Shown here: in pieces, positions 14,811 through 23,419 of the stretch
How positions within the stretch are numbered: the stretch's first letter is position 1
Layout: every line of letters begins with the position of its first letter
Origin: Bacteroidota bacterium
GTDB taxonomy: Bacteria; Bacteroidota; Ignavibacteria; UBA10030; UBA8401
DNA length: 32,043 nt
Direction: 5' to 3'
Assembly: GCA_020052095.1 (NCBI GenBank)
Contig: JAGVPT010000035.1
Span: 1-32,043 of the forward strand
Notes under the pieces: generated by a model
What the model saw: only the letters and a program-made list of their open reading frames with translations
What the model was told of the DNA's origin: nothing
Database searches by the model: none
Translations under genes and position numbers: made by a program

Positions 14811-15401
14811 TTACTTCCCTTTCTTTTGTTGTATGATGGCGGCAGTAAATCCAATTTCGTTCACTCGGTCAACAAAAGCGTTTGGTGTAATCGTTGCGGG
14901 ATCATACTCGATCGCCGCCTTTCCTTGTTCATATTCCACATTGGCTTTGCGCACGCCCTTGATACTGGCGAGCGACCCTTCCACGCCTTTCGCACACGCT
15001 TTGCAGTCCATTCCTTCGATGCTCAGCGTTACAATTGCTTTTCCTTGCACGGCAGCGTTCACCGAAGACGAGGGTGTAACTCCCAAGTACGGAAATGCGA
15101 TTGCAATCGCTGCGAGAAAGGTTGCGCCCCACACGCCAACCTTGTTCCACTTTCCCGCATCTTGGACCTTACAAGTTCCATCTTCGCACTTTACTTCACG
15201 CCTCATGTATACAAGGTAAAACCCAACTCCGAGCAGCAGAATTGTAGCCCCAATGAGATACGGACGATAGTTCTCAAAGACTGCAAAGGCTCCGACACTC
15301 CCAATACCGACAACAGCCACGAGGACTGGTCCTATGCAGCACAGTGACGCAATGATGGCTGTAATGATTCCCCCCGCCGTTGATAACGATGTTTTCTTCA
15401 T
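14811..15401 (-). CDS. merTP: MerT-MerP fusion, mercuric ion transporter
   Basis: Inner-membrane importer of Hg(II), 196 residues, combining a MerT-like membrane part with a C-terminal MerP-like domain. Visible elements are membrane helix one with the Cys21-Cys22 pair in SLCCIGP, a second helix about 47-65, a cytoplasmic cysteine loop (Cys72, Cys77), a third helix about 90-106, and a heavy-metal domain with GMDCKAC (Cys133, Cys136). It lies 3 bp after the ArsR-type gene and one base before the CopZ-like gene. Mercuric reductase, the usual partner, is absent from the window. Confidence 0.88.
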   Translation of the reverse strand: MKKTSLSTAGGIITAIIASLCCIGPVLVAVVGIGSVGAFAVFENYRPYLIGATILLLGVGFYLVYMRREVKCEDGTCKVQDAGKWNKVGVWGATFLAAIAIAFPYLGVTPSSSVNAAVQGKAIVTLSIEGMDCKACAKGVEGSLASIKGVRKANVEYEQGKAAIEYDPATITPNAFVDRVNEIGFTAAIIQQKKGK

Positions 15402-15404
15402 TGT

Positions 15405-15809
15405 TCATCTCCTTTCGTTCAACGCAAATGCGTGTTGTTCTTTTGTTTCATCCAAGCCGAACATATCTTCCAAATTTGTGGTGAAGATGTTCGATACAAG
15501 TGAATAATAAATTGTCTGTGCCTTGCGTCTAGTCTTGACGGTATTCTTGTCTTTGAGTTTCCGAAGATGCTGCGAAACCGCTGAATCCGTCAGTTCCAGC
15601 ACTTCCGCTAGGTCGCAGACGCACATTTCTTTGTGGGCGTGCAGGAGATACAGGATTTTGATCCGTTGGATGTTGCCGGCGATTCCGAGTAAGTCAGCCA
15701 GCGTTGCCAATCCTTTTTGCTCGGCAAGGCTGCGCTTGATGAGTGTAAACTCGGCTTTTGAGAAGGTCGGCCCAATACAGAGCTTTCCTTCGATATATAC
15801 TTTTCTCAT
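15405..15809 (-). CDS. ArsR/SmtB family metal-responsive repressor
   Basis: Winged-helix repressor of 134 residues. The metal-sensing motif is EMCVCDL (Cys63, Cys65), the ELCVCDL form on the recognition-side helix seen in sensors of thiol-binding metals. The DNA-recognition helix is SAVSQHLRKLKDK, followed by the beta wing with KTRRKAQTIYYSL. An extra Cys11 near the N-terminus could complete a three-cysteine site as in CadC-type sensors. As first gene of the merTP operon it probably represses its own promoter and releases it on Hg, Cd, Pb or As binding (inference). Confidence 0.9.
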   Translation of the reverse strand: MRKVYIEGKLCIGPTFSKAEFTLIKRSLAEQKGLATLADLLGIAGNIQRIKILYLLHAHKEMCVCDLAEVLELTDSAVSQHLRKLKDKNTVKTRRKAQTIYYSLVSNIFTTNLEDMFGLDETKEQHAFALNERR

Positions 15810-15853
15810 TAGTTCACCTAATAGTATTTTAGTATATGCTTAAATGCTATAAC

Positions 15854-15882
15854 AATATACATCGGGGAAAGTTCCCTGTCAA
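15854..15882 (-). promoter_or_regulatory. Promoter of the arsR-merTP-copZ operon
   Basis: Minus strand TTGACA (15877-15882), exactly 17 bp, then TATATT (15854-15859): a near-ideal housekeeping promoter. Downstream, toward the start at 15809, lie imperfect A/T dyads (around GCATTTAAGC and the repeated ATACTA motif, 15819-15850), a plausible ArsR operator. AGGTGA precedes the ATG by six bases. Confidence 0.7.
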
Positions 15883-15977
15883 GTTATTTCACGGGGAAAA
15901 TTGTATTGAAGGCGTTCTTGAAATCGAGTATTCGGCTGGGGAGGCTTCCTCAACTACGCTGCGCAGCGGAATTGACG

Positions 15978-18290
15978 CTATTTTGTTCCTTGCTTGCGAT
16001 CAAGCTGCTGCGCCAAAACGCGTAAATCCGACGTAGGAAGTTGGCAGGCATAATTCTCGCAAATGTATGCAGTGGCTTTTCCATTGACCATCCTGATGCC
16101 TTCGACGAACGGGATGTACGAGCTGAGCACCTCTTGTCCTTCGGTGGCATCCGCAAGCAGAACAATTTTGTTCGGAATGAATCGTGAGTGCAATTCTTTC
16201 AGTATCGCCTGCGTATCCTGGTTCCGAGGTTTTCCTGCAATGATCACCTGCATCGGTTTTGAGAGACTGAAATCAAGAGCAGCCAGGAACTGGGGGACAT
16301 CTTGAGGCGAGGTGGTCATCTGTTGACCAAAGTACGCCAGCGACCGCTCTGCCATCTGTCGATAGTTCCGGTTGTCCGTCATTTGAGAGAGGCGAAGAAG
16401 ATTGAAGATGGCGATGGAGTTGCCGGCGGGTTCCGCACCACAATACGATTCCTTTGTTCGTATCAGAATTGTCTTATCGGATCCGGTGATGTCATAAAAT
16501 CCACCATCCTTCGAATCATAAAACAAAGCATTCTGTCTCTCCGTCAGCTCGATGGCATTCTTTATCCATCGAATGTCAAGTGATGCCTCATAGAGATCGA
16601 TCAAACCCTGAGTGAGGAAAGCGTAATCCTCAAGCGTAGCTTCGAATCGAGCCTCGCCGTCACGATACCGGCGGAGAAGAATTCTCGTTTTCGGATCATA
16701 CATTGTCTTTAAGACAAAGGAGCTAGCATGTTCCGCAGCTCGCAGGTATTCCTCGCTGCCAAGGACTTGATACGCGCGTGCAAAAGCTGAAATCATCAAA
16801 CCGTTCCACGACACGAGAATCTTGTCGTCCAAATGCGGCTTCGGGCGCTTTTCACGCTGCTGAGACAATTTTTCTTTCGCAAGCGATAGAGTTTTCCTCA
16901 CGCTTTCTGGTTTGAGGTTGAAATATTTTGCCGTTTCCTCCATAGAGTGAGCAATGTATAAGATGTTTTTGGCGCCAAGAGATCGCTGAGGGCCTGCTAC
17001 GACGTTGCCCTTGTCTTGCACGCCGTAGTAGTAATCCAGAACTCTTGATTCTTGTGCGCTAAGATTGGCATCGATTTCTTTTTTTGTCCACGTGTAAAAC
17101 GCACCTTCTTCCTTTTTCTCCGGATTTGATCGATCAATTACACTTTCTGCATCTTCTGCAGAATAGAAGCCGCCATTAGAATCCGTCATGTTTCGTTGAA
17201 CGTATGCCAAGATATCGCGCGCGACCTCGGCAAAGAAGACATCGTGCGTAATCTGATAGGCTTCAAGATAGGAAATCACGAGTTGGGCTTGATCATAAAT
17301 CATTTTCTCGAAGTGCGGAACGTGCCATCGTTCATCGGTGGCGTAGCGGTGAAACCCGCCGCCGACGTGGTCGTAGATGCCGCCCCGCGCCATCTTCCTC
17401 AGCGTCTCTAAGCTCATCTCGAGGGCATGTTGTTCACCCGTTCTCTTGTAATAGCGAAGCAAGAAATACAATGAGACGGGGCGCGGAAATTTTGGTGCAG
17501 AGCCAAAGCCTGCATTTCGTGAATCGTACATGCGCGAAAACGAAGCAAATCCCTTTTCAAGTTCTTCTTGCCCTGCTTCTGTGGCCTTCACCGCAGGCGC
17601 CGACACTTGCCTGAGATATTCACCGACCTTCTCGCTCGATTCATAAATCTTTTGACGGTCATGAGTCCAGATTTCGTGGATGTGCTGAAGCAAATCCGAG
17701 AATCCCGCTCTTCCGGACTTTGGTGTAGGTGGAATGTACGTTGCAGCAAAAAATGGTTTGAGATCGGGAGTCATGAAAATGGACATTGGCCACCCGCCGC
17801 TTCCCGTCATTGCCTGAAGAGCGGTCATGTAAACTCGGTCAATATCGGGGCGCTCTTCACGGTCAACCTTGATACTGACAACAAACTTGTTCATCAATGC
17901 CGCGATCGAATCATTTTCGAAAACCTCCCGCTCCATCACATGGCACCAATAGCAGGTGGAATATCCGATCGACAAGAATATCGGTTTACCTTCTTTGTGG
18001 GCTTTTTCAAACGCTTCTTCACCCCAAGGATACCAGTCCACGGGGTTAAAGGCATGTTGAAGGAGGTAAGGGCTTTTCTCCTTGACGAGACGGTTCGGCT
18101 TTCTTCCCGCAGCAAGGTTCTTTTCAACAACGGCATCTATCGTGCCTTGCGATAATTTCTTTGTTGAGTCGTGTAGCACAATGGATCGCTCACTCGGGGT
18201 CTCGATGTACGAAGGTGCACGCTTGACGGGATTTGCCAAAAGGAACCCGGCAAGAATAACAATAATCAATAGAGAGGCTTTCTTAACCAT
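15978..18290 (-). CDS. Thioredoxin-domain protein, DUF255/YyaL (spermatogenesis-associated 20-like)
   Basis: A 770-residue protein with an N-terminal export or anchor segment (hydrophobic 5-20). The DUF255 thioredoxin-like domain (about 65-230) carries [22 protein letters not shown], a CYWC redox motif (Cys113, Cys116), and [11 protein letters not shown]. The rest is a long (alpha/alpha) barrel-like region with [34 protein letters not shown] and [13 protein letters not shown], typical of this family. Its biochemical role is not established. The envelope location and neighbours suggest thiol chemistry. It is transcribed alone, after the metal operon's divergent-free gap. Confidence 0.9.
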   Translation of the reverse strand: MVKKASLLIIVILAGFLLANPVKRAPSYIETPSERSIVLHDSTKKLSQGTIDAVVEKNLAAGRKPNRLVKEKSPYLLQHAFNPVDWYPWGEEAFEKAHKEGKPIFLSIGYSTCYWCHVMEREVFENDSIAALMNKFVVSIKVDREERPDIDRVYMTALQAMTGSGGWPMSIFMTPDLKPFFAATYIPPTPKSGRAGFSDLLQHIHEIWTHDRQKIYESSEKVGEYLRQVSAPAVKATEAGQEELEKGFASFSRMYDSRNAGFGSAPKFPRPVSLYFLLRYYKRTGEQHALEMSLETLRKMARGGIYDHVGGGFHRYATDERWHVPHFEKMIYDQAQLVISYLEAYQITHDVFFAEVARDILAYVQRNMTDSNGGFYSAEDAESVIDRSNPEKKEEGAFYTWTKKEIDANLSAQESRVLDYYYGVQDKGNVVAGPQRSLGAKNILYIAHSMEETAKYFNLKPESVRKTLSLAKEKLSQQREKRPKPHLDDKILVSWNGLMISAFARAYQVLGSEEYLRAAEHASSFVLKTMYDPKTRILLRRYRDGEARFEATLEDYAFLTQGLIDLYEASLDIRWIKNAIELTERQNALFYDSKDGGFYDITGSDKTILIRTKESYCGAEPAGNSIAIFNLLRLSQMTDNRNYRQMAERSLAYFGQQMTTSPQDVPQFLAALDFSLSKPMQVIIAGKPRNQDTQAILKELHSRFIPNKIVLLADATEGQEVLSSYIPFVEGIRMVNGKATAYICENYACQLPTSDLRVLAQQLDRKQGTK

Positions 18291-18423
18291 GGACTCTGCG
18301 GCAAACTGAGATTGGCTGCAATGTTTGATTCGGCTAAACGGAACTTCCTATTTCTAACATCACGTTCTGAAACAAAGTTCATGCCAGCGGATTGTGAATA
18401 ACTTAAGTTACGCAGAACCAAAT

Positions 18424-18599
18424 CCCCTCTGTGCGAAAGCAAGAGCGTAAGGGAGAGGGGAAAAAGGTCTACGACCTCGTAGAGGGGTGTGTAACAATAC
18501 CGAATGCTACCATTAAAATTACATCAAAAAGATACATTCCAGCGTGGCAACACACCCCTTGCCCCTCTCTCTAACGCACACGCCAACGCTGCAGAGGGG
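18424..18599. repeat. Intergenic repeat pair with inverted arms
   Basis: The 440-bp gap 18291-18730 holds two similar units, CCCCTCT-N23-AGAGGGG (18424-18460) and CCCCTCT-N24-AGAGGGG (18562-18599). Facing 10-base arms AGGGGTGTGT (18483-18492) and ACACACCCCT (18550-18559) are perfect inverted repeats between them. This looks like a degenerate small inverted-repeat element or stem-forming spacer. The rest of the gap contains no gene; AAGCCC/GGGCTT arms near 18655-18712 may be a weak terminator for the gene at 18731. Confidence 0.5.
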
Positions 18600-18730
18600 A
18601 AATATGGTGTGTGAAACTCCGTTTTGCGTAACATCAGAGAATAAGTACAAGCAGAAGCCCAGCAGGTCAAGGATAAAGAGCCTATTCGACTCATCGCGAC
18701 ATGCCGGGCTTGCTTCACCAAATAATCAAC

Positions 18731-19195
18731 TTACTTCATCTCTCCTTGCTTGTGCATGGTGGCGCAGTTGGCACAATACCACTTGCCATCCATCTCCACC
18801 GCAGTCGCAAGTTTCTCCTTGTGGCCCATGTCATCAATGATACTGCCATCTTCAAAAACAACTCGCCATTTGTCCCCCTCCTTCACAGATACTTTTTTGG
18901 TATCGATCGCTCGATCTTTCTCATAGACAGCCCCCTCGACCGTGACATCCTTGACGGGCCACTGAGCAAGGAACGACTGCGGAACATTTGTAAGAACGTA
19001 GAATTTATTGTCTTTCGTGTAAACGCCCGGCAGCTCAGCACGGCGCAAATCGTGCGTGGGGGCGCATGCCATACCCATGACGCCGCAATGTGCCCCAGAG
19101 ATTACACCGGAAATTTTTCCATCCTTTCCTCCTGCAACAGCCATGACGGCCATTGCAACAACAAGAATGAACAGAGAGAACGATTTGTGTACCAT
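18731..19195 (-). CDS. Secreted protein with CxxC tail, unknown
   Basis: A 154-residue exported protein with a standard signal peptide (hydrophobic 5-21, cleavage near VAGG). The N-terminal half has GVISGAHCGVMGMAC (Cys37, Cys44) and strands resembling an OB-like beta barrel (KFYVLTN, DVTVEGAVYEK). The C-terminus carries a YCANC motif (Cys141, Cys144), suggesting thiol or metal binding. AAAGGAG gives a good ribosome-binding site. Its leader closely resembles that of the second secreted gene at 20611, which shares the signal, strand and cysteine layout, so the two may be distant relatives. The family is not known to me. Confidence 0.75.
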   Translation of the reverse strand: MVHKSFSLFILVVAMAVMAVAGGKDGKISGVISGAHCGVMGMACAPTHDLRRAELPGVYTKDNKFYVLTNVPQSFLAQWPVKDVTVEGAVYEKDRAIDTKKVSVKEGDKWRVVFEDGSIIDDMGHKEKLATAVEMDGKWYCANCATMHKQGEMK

Positions 19196-19248
19196 AAGGA
19201 CTCCTTTGTTTGTAATGAATGAATTATGTGAATTAAATTACTGTAGCC

Positions 19249-20529
19249 TTACATTGTAATCTGATGACGTCCTTTCTTCAGTCCCTGTTCGATCATCGGC
19301 TTCAATGTTTCTTCATTTGTAAAGCCGACGAAGTGTTTGATCACCTTTCCATCGGGACCAAAGAGAAAGTTATCCGGCAGCCCGTAAGTACCATACGCAC
19401 GTGCTACCTCATCACCCATTCCTACGGGCCAACGGACATCATACTTCTTGATAAATGCCTCAACATCTTTCTCGTTTGTTTCTACTGCAACACTGAGGAT
19501 TTCAAACCCCTGATTTTTGTATTGCTCGTACAGTTTGACAAACCCGGGTGTTTCCATCCGACACGGACCGCACCACGGCGCCCATATATTGACAAGCACG
19601 ACTTTGCCCGCGTAGTCGGAGAGTCGCATTGTGCGTCCTTCAAGTGTTTTCAGCGTGAAGTCGTACTTGCCGTAATCTGCAGTGATATTCTTGGCTTCAC
19701 GTTTTAAGGTGGAATCCTGTGCAGAAAGATTATCATTCTTGTTCTGAGGAGAAACAGGCGAACCTTCCTGCTTTGGTGAAGCATCTGACTCCCGCTGCAA
19801 GAGATATTCGGGGTTCATGAAATCGAACTTTTGAGATATTGCAGCCAGGTTTCCTGTGAAGATCAACAATCCAATGGCGATGAGGATTATTCCACCTGCA
19901 ACTTCGACTTTATGAAGATGATGCTTGATCTTTGCGAAAGCTGTAAAAAATGCGTTCAGAAACAGGGCAGAAAGAACAAAGGGAATTCCAAGTCCAAGGG
20001 AATACACTCCGAGTAATACCATGCCTCGAGTTGCCGATTCCTGCACCGCAGCGATTGCAAGAATTCCTGCAAGAATCGGACCGATGCATGGCGTCCAGCC
20101 AAACGCAAATAATATCCCGGCGGTTAGCGAGCGACCGGCGCCGATCGATTTCGATTCAGCATGGACACGTTTTTCATAAAGCAGAAATGGTACTTTAATA
20201 AGTCCGACCATATGAAGTCCGAAAATGATAATGATCCCACCAGCGAATTTGGCAATGACATCGAGATTCTCGCGCAAGAACCTTCCAACAACTGTGGCTG
20301 ACGCTCCAAGAAGTATAAAGATGATTGAAAAGCCGGCGACGAAGAGAATACTGTTGATCGCCGCTTTACGAATTATCGTTTTCCTCTTTTCCTGGTCCGT
20401 AAGTTCCTGCAATCCCAACCCGGTGATGAACGAAAGATAGCCGGGAACGATTGGCAAAACGCACGGAGATGCGAACGATATAACGCCTGCAATCAACGCA
20501 GTCAGTAATCCGATGTTAAGAGTATCCAT
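19249..20529 (-). CDS. CcdA-type electron transporter fused to a TlpA-like thioredoxin
   Basis: A 426-residue fusion. The N-terminal CcdA/DsbD-beta part has six membrane segments and the two redox cysteines in SPCVLP (Cys23) and GWTPCIGP (Cys148), which carry electrons from cytoplasmic thioredoxin across the membrane. A linker rich in Ser, Pro and Gln (about 245-280) leads to a periplasmic TlpA domain with WAPWCGPC (Cys320, Cys323) and a VGMGDE-AYGTYGLPDNFLF cis-proline loop. The fusion would reduce disulfides in periplasmic partners, for example apocytochrome c or the nearby secreted cysteine proteins. The cytoplasmic thioredoxin at 22548 is a likely donor. Confidence 0.92.
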   Translation of the reverse strand: MDTLNIGLLTALIAGVISFASPCVLPIVPGYLSFITGLGLQELTDQEKRKTIIRKAAINSILFVAGFSIIFILLGASATVVGRFLRENLDVIAKFAGGIIIIFGLHMVGLIKVPFLLYEKRVHAESKSIGAGRSLTAGILFAFGWTPCIGPILAGILAIAAVQESATRGMVLLGVYSLGLGIPFVLSALFLNAFFTAFAKIKHHLHKVEVAGGIILIAIGLLIFTGNLAAISQKFDFMNPEYLLQRESDASPKQEGSPVSPQNKNDNLSAQDSTLKREAKNITADYGKYDFTLKTLEGRTMRLSDYAGKVVLVNIWAPWCGPCRMETPGFVKLYEQYKNQGFEILSVAVETNEKDVEAFIKKYDVRWPVGMGDEVARAYGTYGLPDNFLFGPDGKVIKHFVGFTNEETLKPMIEQGLKKGRHQITM

Positions 20530-20553
20530 CTATTCCTCGTTTCATATCAATTG

Positions 20554-20576
20554 CTCTCTGTTGAAAAAACAGAGAG
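20554..20576. other. Hairpin upstream of the CcdA-TlpA gene
   Basis: Perfect 9-bp stem CTCTCTGTT/AACAGAGAG with a 5-base loop, in the 81-bp gap between the secreted-protein gene and the CcdA-TlpA gene. There is no T-run after it in the minus direction, so an mRNA-stability or attenuation role is as likely as termination. Confidence 0.5.
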
Positions 20577-20610
20577 GGGAACAATACCGTTCCTTCGAAT
20601 CCGGGAACAT

Positions 20611-21003
20611 TTACTTGGCCGGTTCAACCTTTGTATACACGAGCAGGTTCTGACCGCCTTTCTGGACAACCATGCCCGTGAGCTTCACTTTCTCTGCAGC
20701 ATATTGCACTAACTCTTCGTTAGCGCCTTTCATTCCTGCCTTGGGGACAACAGTATACACCTTATCTGTCTTGTCCTCGAGAACACCAACGGGCAATCCA
20801 CCCTTGATGCACATGATCGCGCATTCCTTGTGTTCCTCTCCTCTAGCGCCGTTCATGCCAGTGAGATAACATTTCTGGTCGATCACCTCACCGATGATGG
20901 TGACTTCTTTCATCTCTTTCATTGCCTTTTTGCCCTGAGCCGATGCGGCAAGAACCGAGACAACCGAAAGAAGAGCGATGATGAGCAACTTGGATTTTTT
21001 CAT
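20611..21003 (-). CDS. Secreted small cysteine protein, unknown
   Basis: A 130-residue exported protein with a signal peptide (MKKSKLLIIALLSVVSVLAASAQ, cut near AQG; residues 1-23). The mature part starts with lysine and methionine repeats, then IIGEVIDQKCYLTGM (Cys45) and HKECAIMCIKGGLPVGVLED (Cys61, Cys65). Three cysteines plus a histidine could bind a metal. The strand order suggests a small beta barrel. Proteins of this look are usually annotated hypothetical. AAAGGAG precedes the ATG. It lies between the CcdA-TlpA fusion and the thioredoxin-fold miniprotein, in a thiol-redox setting. Confidence 0.75.
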   Translation of the reverse strand: MKKSKLLIIALLSVVSVLAASAQGKKAMKEMKEVTIIGEVIDQKCYLTGMNGARGEEHKECAIMCIKGGLPVGVLEDKTDKVYTVVPKAGMKGANEELVQYAAEKVKLTGMVVQKGGQNLLVYTKVEPAK

Positions 21004-21064
21004 GATGACTTACTCCTTTATTGATTGTGAATAATGTATGTGAATTATTGTTACGTGGTTTAAC

Positions 21065-21322
21065 TTAGACTTTTTGGGCGAATCGTTGTGCCTCTTCAAC
21101 AGAGAAATCACCGTAGAATGCAAGCTGTCCGTTGATAAAAGTTGCTGGAAAAATTATTACTCCCAACCTCCGGCAGTACTCTGGATCGGCTGCTCGATTG
21201 ATAACAACAAGTTGATCCACTTCGAAATTCAGTTTGATAACTTTGACGGTGTTCAACACACGCTCGCACGAAACACACTCCGGTTCGACGAACACAAGTA
21301 TTTCATGAATTGGCTTCATCAT
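21065..21322 (-). CDS. Thioredoxin-fold miniprotein with CxxC
   Basis: An 85-residue protein of the small thioredoxin/glutaredoxin-like type. The redox motif is C16-VSC-19 after an ILVFVEPEC strand, and the cis-proline loop VIIFPATFING is present, giving a full minimal fold. Such proteins act as thiol-disulfide reductases or metal-thiol handlers. It starts six bases after the stop of the histidine kinase gene, so kinase and miniprotein are co-transcribed, an unusual pairing. Confidence 0.8.
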   Translation of the reverse strand: MMKPIHEILVFVEPECVSCERVLNTVKVIKLNFEVDQLVVINRAADPEYCRRLGVIIFPATFINGQLAFYGDFSVEEAQRFAQKV

Positions 21323-21328
21323 CGTATT

Positions 21329-22483
21329 TCAGTTTTTCATCGTCTTCGTTGCGTCTAGCGGACTGCTCGGGGTAGTTCCTGCCTGAACACGTAGCGGCAA
21401 TTCGACAAAAAATGTGCTCCCGTTGCCAAGTTCGCTCTCGACCCAGATTCGTCCGCCGTGTGCTTCAACGGCAAGTTTACAAAACGTCAGGCCTAATCCG
21501 CTACCTAAGCGTCTGCCGTTCATTACTCCTTGTTCGAATTTTTCGAAAATCTTATCATGGTATTCCGGTGCAATACCGCTGCCATTATCGATGACCGCAA
21601 TCTTTGCCGTCTGATTGCTCGCATTGATATCGAGACGAACAACAATGTATCCGGTGGATGGCGTATGCTTTACTGCATTGGTGAGGAGATTGATGAGCAC
21701 TCGTCGAACGAGATCCTCATCGATCGAAATTTGCACTCCGGGGGCGTCATTGATGAATGTGAGAGTTCGCTCCGCGATCATACCGCTCTCACGAATACGG
21801 GTTAGCAGAGCCTCAATGAACTGATCCGCAGCGGTTACCGTCCGATGAAGACTAAGTTTGTCCTCTTCCATTTTCGCGATGTCGAGAAGGTTTTCAATCA
21901 TTCTCTTCATGTCGTGCGCTGCGCGCACTCCTTGACGGATCAACCTCTGCTGCGGCTCCGGGAGATGGGTCCGTGATTGTAGTATCCCAAGACTTAGGAG
22001 AAGAACGCCGAGCGGATTCTTGAGATCGTGCACGATCATGTGAAAGAGGTCGTCTTTCAATTTCTCGAGTTTTCGTATTTTCTCGTACTGTTCCTGACGT
22101 TCCGCGAGAACTTGCTGCAGTTGTATGAGCATTGCATTGCGGGATTGCATGAGTTCACCAATTTCCCCACGGGGAATCTCGTTCTCAGGAATCAATTGCA
22201 CAAGGCAGCCGTCGGCAGTGCATTCATACGACTGCCGGTCGTTGTAGGAACGTATCTTTCTCAGAGGGAGAAAAATCCTCTCGCGAATCACCGCGAGCAA
22301 CACAGCAGAGGTTGTTCCACTCACGAGCAAAAGTAAGATCACGTGACCAAATCCGTGGGAGAGATCGACCCATGGCATGAGAAATTCACATACACCGAAC
22401 CAGCACGGTGCGGCGAGTGCAGTGATGAGAATACTCACGACAATGATTTGGATCGATATCGATGATGAATAGAGCGTTTTCAT
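21329..22483 (-). CDS. Orphan sensor histidine kinase
   Basis: A 384-residue membrane sensor kinase. Two membrane segments (about 10-28 and 46-66) enclose a very short periplasmic loop containing Cys27 and Cys32, leaving little room for a sensing domain. The HisKA helix carries HDLKNPLG with phospho-accepting His152, and the ATPase domain has the N box LLTNAVKH (Asn269), G1 DNGSG (299-303), FEKF and GSGLGL (327-332). Cys88 and Cys93 (ECTADGC) lie just past the second membrane segment. No response regulator is encoded in the window. The gene lies between thioredoxin and the thioredoxin-fold miniprotein, so a thiol or redox signal is plausible. Confidence 0.9.
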   Translation of the reverse strand: MKTLYSSSISIQIIVVSILITALAAPCWFGVCEFLMPWVDLSHGFGHVILLLLVSGTTSAVLLAVIRERIFLPLRKIRSYNDRQSYECTADGCLVQLIPENEIPRGEIGELMQSRNAMLIQLQQVLAERQEQYEKIRKLEKLKDDLFHMIVHDLKNPLGVLLLSLGILQSRTHLPEPQQRLIRQGVRAAHDMKRMIENLLDIAKMEEDKLSLHRTVTAADQFIEALLTRIRESGMIAERTLTFINDAPGVQISIDEDLVRRVLINLLTNAVKHTPSTGYIVVRLDINASNQTAKIAVIDNGSGIAPEYHDKIFEKFEQGVMNGRRLGSGLGLTFCKLAVEAHGGRIWVESELGNGSTFFVELPLRVQAGTTPSSPLDATKTMKN

Positions 22484-22547
22484 AAATTGATCACGTCAAT
22501 TTCCAATAACAGAGGCAACATTTCATTTTCCTGAGGCCAACGATAGT

Positions 22548-22895
22548 TCACTGTTTGATGGTTTGTTCCTGAACCTGTAGCAGCCTTTGGATGCGAGATT
22601 CCAGTTGACTTTTCGGAACCGCACCGATGAGTCGATCAACGATCTGCCCATTCCTAAAGAAAAGTAGCGTCGGGATGCCCGTGATGCCAAAACGCTGAGA
22701 CGTTTCTGAATTCTCTTCAACATTTAACTTTGTCACTTTCACTTTACCTTCATAATTAGAAGCAAATTCATCGAGGAGCGGGGCAATCATTTTGCACGGT
22801 CCGCACCACGGCGCCCAGAAATCAACGATTGTTACTTGGTTACTCTGAAGTACTTCACGTTCAAACGACTGGTTGTTAATAATGACTGGTTTCAT
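22548..22895 (-). CDS. trxA: Thioredoxin
   Basis: Cytoplasmic thioredoxin of 115 residues with the classical WCGPC active site (Cys31, Cys34) in VDFWAPWCGPCKMIAPLLDE, the GITGIPTLLFF cis-proline loop and the C-terminal GAVPKSQLESRIQ helix. It supplies electrons to reductases such as ribonucleotide reductase, MsrA and CcdA/DsbD. It lies 23 bp after the membrane-protein gene and 64 bp before the kinase gene. A slightly extended C-terminus (QEQTIKQ) is the only difference from standard forms. Confidence 0.95.
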   Translation of the reverse strand: MKPVIINNQSFEREVLQSNQVTIVDFWAPWCGPCKMIAPLLDEFASNYEGKVKVTKLNVEENSETSQRFGITGIPTLLFFRNGQIVDRLIGAVPKSQLESRIQRLLQVQEQTIKQ

Positions 22896-22918
22896 GCTTT
22901 AGTTTTCCTTCAATTATT

Positions 22919-23371
22919 TCAATTACGTGCCGCTGCGACTGTTTCAAGGCGAGCCGACTTCGTACCGTACACGCCGCCAACGACTGCTCCATAAATCATG
23001 TGTCCCAAAAGACTTCCGATCAGCATCATTAACGGAGCTGATGTATGCGAAGAAAAGAGACCGGCCCCCATCATGGGATTTATCATAACTTGCATGACAA
23101 GCCATGGAACCAATCCATACAGAGCGCCACGAACCAAACCGTTACCGGGCAGTTTTGAGGCGAGGACATACACGTAGATAAGCGCAAGAACTGTTCCGAT
23201 CATAAAGTGGGCTATCCAACCAAGAGCTTCTGGGATTCGCATGAAATCAGCCAGCATCTTTCCAATCGGCATCGGCGGCATGCCCATCAGCGGTCCCATG
23301 AGCATGACCATCGTCATCACAAGCGTGCCGAGCAAACCGGCGATGACTGCTTTTCCAAAATTCTTTTGCAT
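22919..23371 (-). CDS. Small membrane protein, DUF6789/YagU-like
   Basis: A 150-residue protein with four hydrophobic segments, rich in Met and Gly (LMGPLMGMPPMPIGKML). It starts GKAVIAGLLGTLVMTMVM and contains GWIAHFMIGTVLALIYVYV, PWLVMQVMINPMMGAG and a final GSLLGHMIYGAVVGGVYG segment, matching a widespread uncharacterised group of small inner-membrane proteins. No function is known. It is the first gene after the Crp/Fnr-type regulator and is preceded by a candidate regulator site and -7 box. Confidence 0.7.
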   Translation of the reverse strand: MQKNFGKAVIAGLLGTLVMTMVMLMGPLMGMPPMPIGKMLADFMRIPEALGWIAHFMIGTVLALIYVYVLASKLPGNGLVRGALYGLVPWLVMQVMINPMMGAGLFSSHTSAPLMMLIGSLLGHMIYGAVVGGVYGTKSARLETVAAARN

Positions 23372-23419
23372 AACATATCTCCAGCAAAAAAGTGTTTGTA
23401 ATAGTGAATTGTTTCATGA

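Noticed and set aside
14426-15347. Plus-strand frames opposite the merTP and CopZ-like genes
   Set aside because: They are antisense to genes with clear metal-binding motifs and have odd composition.
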